IMG/VR virus record: IMGVR_UViG_3300045806_000119
Location: 1 to 64,000 of that record
Source of the DNA: a virus
Reading direction: 5' to 3' (one strand)
DNA length: 64,000 nt
Positions 1 to 6,424 of the stretch are shown in pieces (position 1 is the stretch's first letter; every line of letters begins with the position of its first letter). Below the pieces are notes generated by a model. The model was not told the origin of the DNA and did not search any database. It worked only from the letters and a program-made list of their open reading frames with translations. A program made the translations under genes and the position numbers.

Positions 1-450
1 CTTCCCGCGGTACATCCCCACCTCGTTCGCGATGAGAGGGCGGATGGGATGCTCTCGCGGCTTGCCGTTCGAGTAGAACAGCAGCGCCTGCCCGTACTTG
101 GAGAACGGCTCGAACTCCGGGTCTTGTCGGATCTGCACGAACTCCTCGAAGCCGATCTTCATCGTCATGTTGCCGGTCGGGGGCTGAACGCGATTGACGA
201 GCGCATCCTCCACCATCTTGCCCAGCTCCGCGTGCCGGCGAATCTTCCGCTGGCTCACTCTGTCTCCGAGCACCTCCGCCGGGTCCTCGTCGTTATCGAT
301 GATGGTCGTCCGAATCCGCCGAGGCTTGCTCGGGTCAAACAAGCCACCAGGTCGCTTGTGCGAGTCAGGGTCCGCGTTCTGCATGTGCGTCGCCGCCTGT
401 TCGCCTTCCAGCTCCACGTACTTACCGAACCCGTCGCGAGGGTTAGACAT
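1..450 (-). CDS. Unknown protein, 3' end outside the window
   Basis: Reading leftward from an ATG at 450, the frame stays open to the window edge and gives at least 150 residues, so the C terminus is missing. The start overlaps the stop of the upstream gene by 8 nt, which suggests translational coupling. The visible part is charged and hydrophilic (MSNPRDGFGKYVELEGEQ at the start, then a basic KPRRIRTT stretch near residue 43). There is no signal peptide or membrane segment. I do not recognise the family. It lies at the end of a run of small genes beside nucleases, so a DNA-metabolism accessory role is possible but unproven. Confidence 0.75.
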   Translation of the reverse strand, partial: MSNPRDGFGKYVELEGEQAATHMQNADPDSHKRPGGLFDPSKPRRIRTTIIDNDEDPAEVLGDRVSQRKIRRHAELGKMVEDALVNRVQPPTGNMTMKIGFEEFVQIRQDPEFEPFSKYGQALLFYSNGKPREHPIRPLIANEVGMYRGK

Positions 451-682
451 GGTCGGCCTCCTCGTGAAACTGGTAATCGGGGTCGACGCAGATGCTCTTC
501 ACCGCGAAGAAGCACGCCTCTTCCAGCTTCGTCTTCGTGACGGAGAAGTGGCGACCCTCCGGGCAGGCAGCCTGGAGCGTAAGCAGCAGACTGCTGAACG
601 CCAGCCGCACGAGGTCGACGCGCGCGATGCCCGCCGGGTTGAGCTTGAACGACGCGAACTCGGGAAGAATCTCGACGCTCAT
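443..682 (-). CDS. Small unknown protein (79 aa)
   Basis: This 79-residue frame starts at an ATG that overlaps the stop of the upstream 68-residue gene (ATGA-type junction), and its own stop overlaps the next gene. That tight packing is the main evidence that it is real. It holds three cysteines and a mixed hydrophobic middle (LVRLAFSSLLLTLQAACPEG), with no clear membrane segment. A 172-residue frame on the same strand (255-773) is low-complexity and arginine-rich, and I treat it as a shadow. No family is recognised. Confidence 0.65.
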   Translation of the reverse strand: MSVEILPEFASFKLNPAGIARVDLVRLAFSSLLLTLQAACPEGRHFSVTKTKLEEACFFAVKSICVDPDYQFHEEADHV

Positions 683-885
683 CGGCCCGCCCTACGCGCC
701 TTCGCACGCTCGTTGCGAAGCACCCGCTTGTGGAGCTGCCGCAGGGAGCGATGCTCTCTCCAGGCAAGTCCACGTACCCGGTCGCGGTGGTAGACGTACA
801 GGAGCGAGCGCTCGGTTTCGACGTAGGGGGCGACGATCTGTTGAGCCGCGAGCGCGCTCAGCAGGTAGGACTTAGCAGAGGGCAT
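679..885 (-). CDS. Small basic protein (68 aa)
   Basis: This 68-residue protein has a strong ribosome binding site, AAAGGA, nine bases before the ATG at 885. The C-terminal half is rich in arginine and lysine (HKRVLRNERAKARRAG), as expected of a nucleic-acid-binding peptide. The N-terminal half is more hydrophobic but too short for a confident membrane call. It follows a PD-(D/E)XK endonuclease by one base and overlaps the next gene. No family is recognised. Confidence 0.65.
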   Translation of the reverse strand: MPSAKSYLLSALAAQQIVAPYVETERSLLYVYHRDRVRGLAWREHRSLRQLHKRVLRNERAKARRAGR

Positions 886-886
886 T

Positions 887-1282
887 TCATTGATTCCTTT
901 CGTAGTTCAAAACTCTAGTAACGATTTCCATGAAGTCGAAGAAGGTCAGGCAGACGTAGTCCGTAGACTCGCTCCCACGGTCCCTCGAAGCGCGGAACAC
1001 AACGACAGGCTTCCGCCCCACCTTTGCCGCATTCGTGGACGCTTGCTTGATCCACTCCGGCAGCTTGAGGCTCTTGTGATGCTTGGCCTCGATGCTGAAC
1101 GGAAAGCGTCTAGCGGCCTCTTCGCTCAGACCGATGTCCTCCTTGTTGCTCCCCGTGCGTGTGCGGAAGACGTCGGAGGTTGGCAGGCCGAGCCATTCGG
1201 CTACCGCCTCCGCGATGAGCCTCTCGTAGCGCGCCCCCTTCTGCTTAGACGAGCGACCGCGCCTGCTCTCTGCTTCACCCAT
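887..1282 (-). CDS. PD-(D/E)XK endonuclease, Holliday-junction-resolvase-like
   Basis: This 131-residue protein resembles small phage restriction-fold nucleases of the Hjc or VRR type, which cut branched DNA during recombination and packaging. Visible signature: a basic N terminus with KGARYER (acidic residue E20), then KEDIGL with D49, then the core SIEAKHH with E65 and K67, and a later QAS/KPVVVF block as in this fold. It shares a 5-to-8-base overlap with the upstream SpoVS-like gene. Two further PD-(D/E)XK genes sit within 3 kb, so each may serve a different step. The nuclease fold is likely; the exact substrate is inferred. Confidence 0.72.
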   Translation of the reverse strand: MGEAESRRGRSSKQKGARYERLIAEAVAEWLGLPTSDVFRTRTGSNKEDIGLSEEAARRFPFSIEAKHHKSLKLPEWIKQASTNAAKVGRKPVVVFRASRDRGSESTDYVCLTFFDFMEIVTRVLNYERNQ

Positions 1283-1595
1283 TTCCCGGTCCTCGGCTGA
1301 TGAAGTCCACTAGTCGCATAACGCAGACCACCCACGGCACAGGCCCGTGGGTGTCCTTGTCGACGATGTCTCTGGTCACCAAGCTCGGCACGATGACGAG
1401 CATGGCTCCGCGCGGGGCGAGGGTACGGTTGGCCACCGCTACGGCTTTCACAGCCTGCGACGTCGGGACAGGGCCTATGGCAGAGAGGCTCACCTCTTTG
1501 CCCTCCGTGAACGCAGCCAGGATGCTCAGGGCGAGCCCGTTGCACTGCGTCCCTGCCGATACGCGAATCTCGATGGCTTCCGTGGTCATGGTCAC
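1275..1595 (-). CDS. SpoVS-like protein
   Basis: This 106-residue protein closely matches the pattern of stage V sporulation protein S. After EIRVSAG comes an AIG block, then QAVKAVAVA, then an APRG block and a VIVPS strand, in the order and spacing of the small alpha/beta SpoVS (Alba-like) fold. Bacterial SpoVS affects sporulation and septation and is suspected to bind nucleic acid. The frame can start at a GTG (1595) that overlaps the upstream stop as GTGA, or at an ATG two codons later. No strong Shine-Dalgarno is visible, which fits coupling. The C-terminal 25 residues extend beyond the usual domain. The role in a phage is unknown; DNA binding or host-division control are options. Confidence 0.72.
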   Translation of the reverse strand: MTMTTEAIEIRVSAGTQCNGLALSILAAFTEGKEVSLSAIGPVPTSQAVKAVAVANRTLAPRGAMLVIVPSLVTRDIVDKDTHGPVPWVVCVMRLVDFISRGPGNG

Positions 1596-2137
1596 TCTGT
1601 GATCTGCCGCCGAGTCATCTCTCGCGACAACGCCGAGGCTAGCCTCTCGTACCCGCTCACGCGAACCTTGAGAAATTTAGCTTTAGCCGAAGAGGTCAGA
1701 GCAGCCTGCTCCGCCGCTACGTACCTCTGGTCGTTCAGGGTCTTCGCTCCCTTGTCGGCGACGGTCCCCGCCTTGCTCAGCCTGACGAGAGCGCCCGTGT
1801 GCTCCAGGAAGGCAGCGTCCTCTCGTGCCGTGATCTCCAGCGTCGCCAGCTCCGCCTCCAACCACGCTACGTACGCCGTGTACTGCGCATGCAGCATGCC
1901 CAGCTCTCGCGAGCTGATGACGGTGATGTCTTCCGGCATCTCTACTTCAAACGCGGGGCGCGAAGGGGCCACCAGCTTGAGGTCCTCTTCGTAGAAGGCG
2001 TGAGCTGCCTTCACGGAGAACCCTGGGTGCCAGTCTTTCAGGGGGTCCGGCGGGAGAACCTCCTGGACAGGCTCTGGTCGTTTCCCCGGTCGCTTGGACA
2101 GCGGCTTCCTGGGGAGCTTGAATGCGATTAGAGTCAT
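1592..2137 (-). CDS. Unknown protein with N-terminal AFKLP motif and coiled coil
   Basis: This 181-residue protein starts at the ATG at 2137, which overlaps the stop of the upstream nuclease as ATGA; GAGG lies seven bases upstream. An ATG or GTG six codons earlier has no such support. The N terminus (MTLIAFKLPRKPLSKRPGK) is very basic and carries a [F/I][K/R]LP motif shared with neighbouring replication genes. Residues from about 95 to 175 look helical and charged, consistent with a coiled coil. The coupling to a Cas4/RecB-like nuclease suggests a partner protein, but no family is recognised. Confidence 0.7.
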   Translation of the reverse strand: MTLIAFKLPRKPLSKRPGKRPEPVQEVLPPDPLKDWHPGFSVKAAHAFYEEDLKLVAPSRPAFEVEMPEDITVISSRELGMLHAQYTAYVAWLEAELATLEITAREDAAFLEHTGALVRLSKAGTVADKGAKTLNDQRYVAAEQAALTSSAKAKFLKVRVSGYERLASALSREMTRRQITE

Positions 2138-3033
2138 ACCGCCCCCTCGTGCCACGCGAGGATCTCGGGCGTGCGCTGGTCGTACTCGCTCCAGTCGAGC
2201 CCGTCATTCGATGTCTCCGCCAGACACACCTCCGTGTATGCGCAGAACATGACGTTCGCCTTGCACACCCTCTCAGAGAAGACGGGAAGCTTCCTCTTTT
2301 TCAACTGCTTCAGAATTCCCGCGCAGTACATCTCCGTCTCCGAGTACATCTTCGGATCGAAGTTCACGCGGAACCTCTCTAACGGGGTTAGCCAGTCCTG
2401 CGTATCCTTGTTCTCGTACACCATGTAGCCGGCTCTCACGGCGTACAGACCCTCGTAGGTGTTGAGCTGCAGCCGGTGCTTCCATTCAGGCTCAAAGGTC
2501 CTTGAGCAGTTAGAGGACGACCACGTCTTGAGGTCGTACATGAAGCGCCAGCCGGAGGCCATCGTCCACACCCCGTCCGCGTGCCCGTAGATGGGCAACG
2601 TGTGGTGCTGGCAAGTGACCTCCTTTTCGTGCCGCACGATGCCCATCCAACCCTGCTCGGCCATCGCGTCGCAGTCGGCTTGGAAGCCCGCATGCCTGCT
2701 AGTGCCGTTCGCCATCACCTTGACGATCTTCGTGAGCACCCGCGTCTCGCTCTCGGGAGCGCAGAGCAGCTTGAACATGAGCTGCCGCTCACACAGACCA
2801 ATCGACGGGTGCAGCCCTGACGACGGTGAGAACACTCCCTGTTTCCTCCCGCTGCGCTTCCGGGCCTCCACAGAGTTGCACTCCTTCCAGAGGTGCAGCT
2901 CGTATATCTTCGCGAAGTCGTAGTGCGGTGCTACCCCCGCAGGCTCGGGAGGCGGAACCACTTTTGCATTAGTGGCCGCCTGCTTCGCCTGCGGGAGTCT
3001 GAACGCTTTGCCGAGTGACTTGCCGATTCCCAT
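2134..3033 (-). CDS. Cas4/RecB-like PD-(D/E)XK nuclease with cysteine cluster
   Basis: This 299-residue protein has the layout of the RecB/Cas4 exonuclease group. FSPSS at 68-72 leads to C81 in LCERQ, D153 lies in GHADGVW, and the metal-binding core is YDLKTW (D167, K169). A helical HRLQLNTYEGL block corresponds to the QhxxY motif region. Three cysteines near the C terminus (VCKANVMFCAYTEVC) together with C81 could hold an iron-sulphur cluster, as in AddB and Cas4. It probably processes DNA ends for recombination with the RecA-like protein at 4504. The N terminus carries the AFRLP motif seen in several neighbours. Nuclease class is likely; the iron-sulphur cluster is inferred. Confidence 0.78.
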   Translation of the reverse strand: MGIGKSLGKAFRLPQAKQAATNAKVVPPPEPAGVAPHYDFAKIYELHLWKECNSVEARKRSGRKQGVFSPSSGLHPSIGLCERQLMFKLLCAPESETRVLTKIVKVMANGTSRHAGFQADCDAMAEQGWMGIVRHEKEVTCQHHTLPIYGHADGVWTMASGWRFMYDLKTWSSSNCSRTFEPEWKHRLQLNTYEGLYAVRAGYMVYENKDTQDWLTPLERFRVNFDPKMYSETEMYCAGILKQLKKRKLPVFSERVCKANVMFCAYTEVCLAETSNDGLDWSEYDQRTPEILAWHEGAV

Positions 3034-3080
3034 TAGTAGATTCCTTTGCGGCGAGCTGCGTGGCTAGCGGAAGGACGAAC

Positions 3081-3743
3081 TCACTTCAACCCCGGCAGCC
3101 GGAAGACGGGCTTCGGGGCTGCCTTGGGCGCGGGCGGCCGGAAGGGTGCGGGCGCCGTCTTCGGCGTCGCCACGGCGAAGCGAGGGGGAGGCACGATGCC
3201 TCCAGCCTTAGCCTTCGCGATGGCATCAGCGGCCTTCGCAGGCGCCGCCGCAACCACCTTCCCCTCCCGCTTCGCCAGCTCCTCCTTGCTCGGACGACCC
3301 CGCTTGCGGGGCTTGCCGTCCGGCGGGGGGAGGCGCTTGGCCTTCCAGTCCGGCATCTGCGACTCCAAGCCGGCGACGTAGCGGACGAACTTCACCGCCG
3401 TCTCGTCCGCCGGTCGATCAGCGAGCAGCTCGCGCAGCTTCGGCACGGTGTACTTCCGCAGCGTGCGATACGTGCTCACGCCCTCGGCGAGAGCCGACTT
3501 CTTGGCCGCCGGCTTCGCGATGGGCTTCGCGGCCACCTTCGCCTGAGGACGGCGAGCGAGGGGGGCCTTCCTCGCCACGACCTTCGCCGCCGGCTTCTTG
3601 GCCGGGAGCTTGATCGCCAGCTTCCTCGCCACGACCTTCGCCGCCGGCTTCTTGGCCGGGAGCTTGATCGCCAGCTTCCTCGCCACGACCTTCTTCGCTG
3701 CCGGCTTCTTGGCCGGGAGCTTGATGACCTTCTTCGCTGCCAT
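3081..3743 (-). CDS. Histone-H1-like basic protein with AT-hook
   Basis: This 220-residue protein begins at the ATG at 3743, five bases after AAGGAG; an upstream in-frame ATG at 3782 lacks a site. The first 70 residues are lysine/alanine/proline repeats built on the unit VVARKLAIKLPAKKPAAK, like the C-terminal tail of histone H1 and bacterial Hc1/AlgP-type proteins. Residues near 140 contain an AT-hook-like RKRGRPSKEEL. The end (APKPVFRLPGLK) matches the C terminus of the putative ssDNA-binding protein at 9582. A role in coating or compacting phage DNA is inferred. The central part (about 80-130) may be a small globular domain. Confidence 0.75.
   Translation of the reverse strand: MAAKKVIKLPAKKPAAKKVVARKLAIKLPAKKPAAKVVARKLAIKLPAKKPAAKVVARKAPLARRPQAKVAAKPIAKPAAKKSALAEGVSTYRTLRKYTVPKLRELLADRPADETAVKFVRYVAGLESQMPDWKAKRLPPPDGKPRKRGRPSKEELAKREGKVVAAAPAKAADAIAKAKAGGIVPPPRFAVATPKTAPAPFRPPAPKAAPKPVFRLPGLK
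3571..3735 (-). repeat. 54-bp tandem repeats inside the histone-like gene
   Basis: On the plus strand a unit beginning CTCGCCACGACCTTCG recurs at 3571, 3625 and 3679, a period of 54 bases; the last copy carries a 3-base insertion. Each unit encodes 18 residues centred on IKLPAKKPA. The copies are almost identical at DNA level, so the array is recent or kept even by recombination, and copy number may vary between relatives. Confidence 0.9.
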
Positions 3744-3806
3744 GTTCTCTCCTTGGTTTCCGTTAGTGGGAACGAAACCCACCTAATCACGCCGCTGCTT
3801 CACTAG

Positions 3807-4136
3807 TCAAGATGCCGAATCGCGAAAGGCGATAAAATCGTCTAGCGTGATTACGGCGAGGCTTCTACCTGCCATCTCGATGACCATCACAGGCGCCTTC
3901 CCTGCCTGAATGGCCTCCTTCTCAATCTTCCGAAACAGAGCCAGGGTCAGCGGGAAGCGACCCGACGTAGTCGTCTTCGCCTCCACAAGCCAGCGCTCCG
4001 TCTTTACGTCCCCCTTCGCCCCGAGCTGAGAGCCGGAACCAGCTATGCGCTTCCCCCCAAGCTGCACGGCTAAGCGCTCCTCCTGAGCCACCGACCGACG
4101 AAGCCGTGGCAAGACGTACTTCCTCGAAGTATTCAT
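3807..4136 (-). CDS. Small PD-(D/E)XK endonuclease (resolvase-like)
   Basis: This 109-residue protein carries a compact restriction-fold core. After an alpha-helix with E19/E20 comes GSGSQLGAKGDVKTE (D43), then WLVEAKTT with E52 and K54. The GSGS...GDV...EAK spacing is typical of Hjc-like resolvases and small phage endonucleases. The start overlaps the previous stop (ATGA). It differs clearly in sequence from the endonuclease at 887, so the window encodes two such enzymes besides the RecB-like one. Its in vivo target is unknown. Confidence 0.72.
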   Translation of the reverse strand: MNTSRKYVLPRLRRSVAQEERLAVQLGGKRIAGSGSQLGAKGDVKTERWLVEAKTTTSGRFPLTLALFRKIEKEAIQAGKAPVMVIEMAGRSLAVITLDDFIAFRDSAS

Positions 4137-4507
4137 CTAGTAGCTTTCTGACCCAGTGCAGGTCGGGTTGGGGGGAGCTTGCCACAGCGGCACACTTTCT
4201 TTGTTCTAATGCGGAACTTAGGACGGACGAGCGAAGACACCATCGCGAACGCCGCCGAGTAGACGGCCTCGATCCGGGTCTGAAGTTCCCACCTGCCGTA
4301 GACGTACAGGTTCCCGAGGTTCCAGGTCCTGGTGGTTGCGTCGGGCAAAACAAGAACTAGCGTCTCTTCCTCCGTACACAGCTCTCTAACCATCTCCCAC
4401 GAGTAGCCATCGCTGGAGCCGAGCACGTTCGCTACCAGGCTCGTGAGGACGTCGTAGAACTCCCAGTTAGTGTCTCCCTGCGGCGTGACGCTGAGAAAGA
4501 GTCTCAC
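4133..4507 (-). CDS. Unknown protein downstream of the recombinase (124 aa)
   Basis: A GTG at 4507 overlaps the TGA of the RecA-like gene (GTGA), giving 124 residues; the longer frame to 4624 would run inside that gene and is rejected. The protein has a soluble alpha/beta look, with ETLVLVLPDA and NLYVYGRW strands, and ends in a basic tail with two cysteines (KVCRCGK). It shares overlaps on both sides with recombination genes. No family is recognised. Confidence 0.62.
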   Translation of the reverse strand: MRLFLSVTPQGDTNWEFYDVLTSLVANVLGSSDGYSWEMVRELCTEEETLVLVLPDATTRTWNLGNLYVYGRWELQTRIEAVYSAAFAMVSSLVRPKFRIRTKKVCRCGKLPPTRPALGQKATR

Positions 4508-5796
4508 CGCTTCAGCGCCGCCAGCGCTGCCTGCCACAGCTGACCACATGTGTCCGGGTCCTCGCGGAGCGCCGTGACAAACGCCTCCCTCCCCTGCACC
4601 CGCACGTCGCCGTATTCGAGCCACGCCCCGCTCCGAATCACGAGCCCCGCGAGCAGCCCGATCTGCACCACGTCTTCCGCGATGTCGATGTCTCCCATGC
4701 GGAAGGTCGCCCAGTCCTGCTGGTAGAACGTGTAGGAACTCTGCATGTGGCTCGGGCCGATCTTCGACTTGATCGCGATGCAGTTGATGTCCTGCGCGTA
4801 GACGTACGGGCGCTTATCGTCTCCGACGCCGACCTCCGCCTTGTGCTGCTGACCCTTCCACAGAAAGATGATGCAATGGTGATTGTGCTTGTTCCCCTCA
4901 CCGCCCTTGATCGTCTGCTGGTTGTGCTTCGCCTTCGGCCCCGTTCCCCCGCCGATGGCAACGCCGATGTGATTCAAGTGGATTAGCGTAGTCTGCAGGC
5001 GATAGCTGCCGTCCTTCGCTACCTGGTTGTTCTCGTCGTACCGCGCGTTGAGCGCAAGGCAGGCGCGCGTCGTGTAGTCGCCGATCATGCGGGCCTCACG
5101 AGGAAAGTCTCCCGCGTCCTGCACCTCCTGCTCGGTGAGCCACTTCGTGCTTTTCGCCACGCCGAGAGAGTCGACAACGATGATGGCGAACAGGTTCGAC
5201 CGCAGCATCGTCAGCGCCGCGTCGAGCGCCACGTCTCCGCGCTCTTCCTGCACTAGCACGAATTTCGACCTTTCCGCGTAGGGGTCGGTGATGCCCGCCT
5301 GCTCCATGCGGTACCTCTCCAGCTCCGTAGCGTTGTCGTAGCTGTCAATCGGCGTCAGCTCACCCGTATCAGGGTTCGCCTTCTCCTCCTCGCTGAAGGG
5401 CAGGAAGAAGCCACGCTCCCTCGACCACCGCTTGCTGAACGGTTCCAGCGCCACCCATCCCACAGCGCCGCCGTCGCCTCTCTGCTCAGCCGCGCACGCC
5501 TCCAGAGCCAGGGTGGTCTTGCCGCTGCTGTACTCTCCTCCGAATTCGACTAGCCCCCCTTTCGGGTAGCCCCCGTTCGTAATGTAGTCAATGGACGGGA
5601 CGCCGGACGTCCTTCGCTGAAACTCCGTGTCCCTGATGCTAGCCCCCGTGTAGACGTGACCGATGCCGCCGAGCTGGGCGTTGAGCGACGCCACCAGCTT
5701 GTCCATGGGGTCGACGCTCTTTGACTTCGGCGCCTTCGCGAGTTCCCTCTGACGCTCCTCACGCTTTTGACCAATAGATTTTTTGTAGGTTGCCAT
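4504..5796 (-). CDS. RecA-like recombinase
   Basis: This 430-residue ATPase of the RecA/UvsX/Sak4 group would load on single-stranded DNA and promote strand exchange. Walker A is GGEYSSGKTT at 86-95 and Walker B is FAIIVVDSLG near 213. The CIIFLWKG region and a following block with many glycines (GGGTGPKAKHNQQ) match the L1/L2 loop area. The start chosen is the ATG at 5796, preceded by AAAGGA at nine bases; an in-frame upstream start lacks a site. It is longer than most phage UvsX proteins because of a charged N-terminal extension. It is coupled by GTGA to the next gene and lies among exonuclease and resolvase genes. Confidence 0.85.
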   Translation of the reverse strand: MATYKKSIGQKREERQRELAKAPKSKSVDPMDKLVASLNAQLGGIGHVYTGASIRDTEFQRRTSGVPSIDYITNGGYPKGGLVEFGGEYSSGKTTLALEACAAEQRGDGGAVGWVALEPFSKRWSRERGFFLPFSEEEKANPDTGELTPIDSYDNATELERYRMEQAGITDPYAERSKFVLVQEERGDVALDAALTMLRSNLFAIIVVDSLGVAKSTKWLTEQEVQDAGDFPREARMIGDYTTRACLALNARYDENNQVAKDGSYRLQTTLIHLNHIGVAIGGGTGPKAKHNQQTIKGGEGNKHNHHCIIFLWKGQQHKAEVGVGDDKRPYVYAQDINCIAIKSKIGPSHMQSSYTFYQQDWATFRMGDIDIAEDVVQIGLLAGLVIRSGAWLEYGDVRVQGREAFVTALREDPDTCGQLWQAALAALKR

Positions 5797-5835
5797 TAGG
5801 ATTATTCCTTTAGTGGCCCGAGCCACGAAAAATTA

Positions 5836-6135
5836 CTATTCTGATTTGTCAGGATTCGTGATGGCCTCGAACAGGCCAGAGAGCACCTCCATCGCGGGTT
5901 TGCTGAAGTCCACCTGATTCATCGCCGCCTGCCTCTTGGCGCACGCGCCGCAGGTCGGGATGCCGAGTGCGCTGGTCACCTTGGCTACCAGGTCGCCAGC
6001 TTTCGCGGGCTGCGGTGCTGCAAGCCGAAGAGCCTCGGCCGCCTTCTCTTCGCACGCCTGACAGACGTTGGAGAGAAGACGGCCGGACTCCACACCGCTC
6101 CGTGCGCAGACACGACACGAGGCGATGACGCTCAC
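5836..6135 (-). CDS. Small zinc-ribbon protein (99 aa)
   Basis: The frame starts at a GTG at 6135, two bases after the stop of the upstream gene; the longer 186-residue frame would run antisense-like through that gene and is rejected. Cysteine pairs CRVC near residue 7, CQAC near 30 and CGAC near 65 suggest one or two zinc sites. The remainder is helical. It sits just upstream of the RecA-like gene in transcription. No specific family is recognised; a DNA or protein adaptor role is a guess. Confidence 0.6.
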   Translation of the reverse strand: MSVIASCRVCARSGVESGRLLSNVCQACEEKAAEALRLAAPQPAKAGDLVAKVTSALGIPTCGACAKRQAAMNQVDFSKPAMEVLSGLFEAITNPDKSE

Positions 6136-6137
6136 GG

Positions 6138-6368
6138 TCAGACCGCCTGGTTCGTCGGGTTGCGCGAGTCGTTGACGCTCTGCGTGTTGGCCGTCTTCGT
6201 CACCGCCGTCGTGGCGAGTGCGTAGCGGTCGGTCATGCCGTCCGCCGGGTTGTGCTCGGCGTACAGGTTGACCGCCACGTTCGTGCCCGTGAAGTTGGGG
6301 TGGTCGAAGTACGCGTCGGGAAGAGTGACACCATCGATGACGAGAGATGCGCGAACCTTGATGGTCAT
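6138..6368 (-). CDS. Small unknown protein (76 aa)
   Basis: This 76-residue frame has a good site, AGGAG eight bases before the ATG at 6368. The first half forms a likely beta-rich segment (MTIKVRASLVIDGVTLP); the second half is polar and threonine/asparagine-rich. No cysteines or membrane segment. It lies directly after DNA polymerase in transcription order. Family unknown. Confidence 0.65.
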   Translation of the reverse strand: MTIKVRASLVIDGVTLPDAYFDHPNFTGTNVAVNLYAEHNPADGMTDRYALATTAVTKTANTQSVNDSRNPTNQAV

Positions 6369-6424
6369 GATCTGATTCTCCTGGGGTTGATGACACTCGT
6401 GTGTCTAGGGCCTGTATCGTAGCA

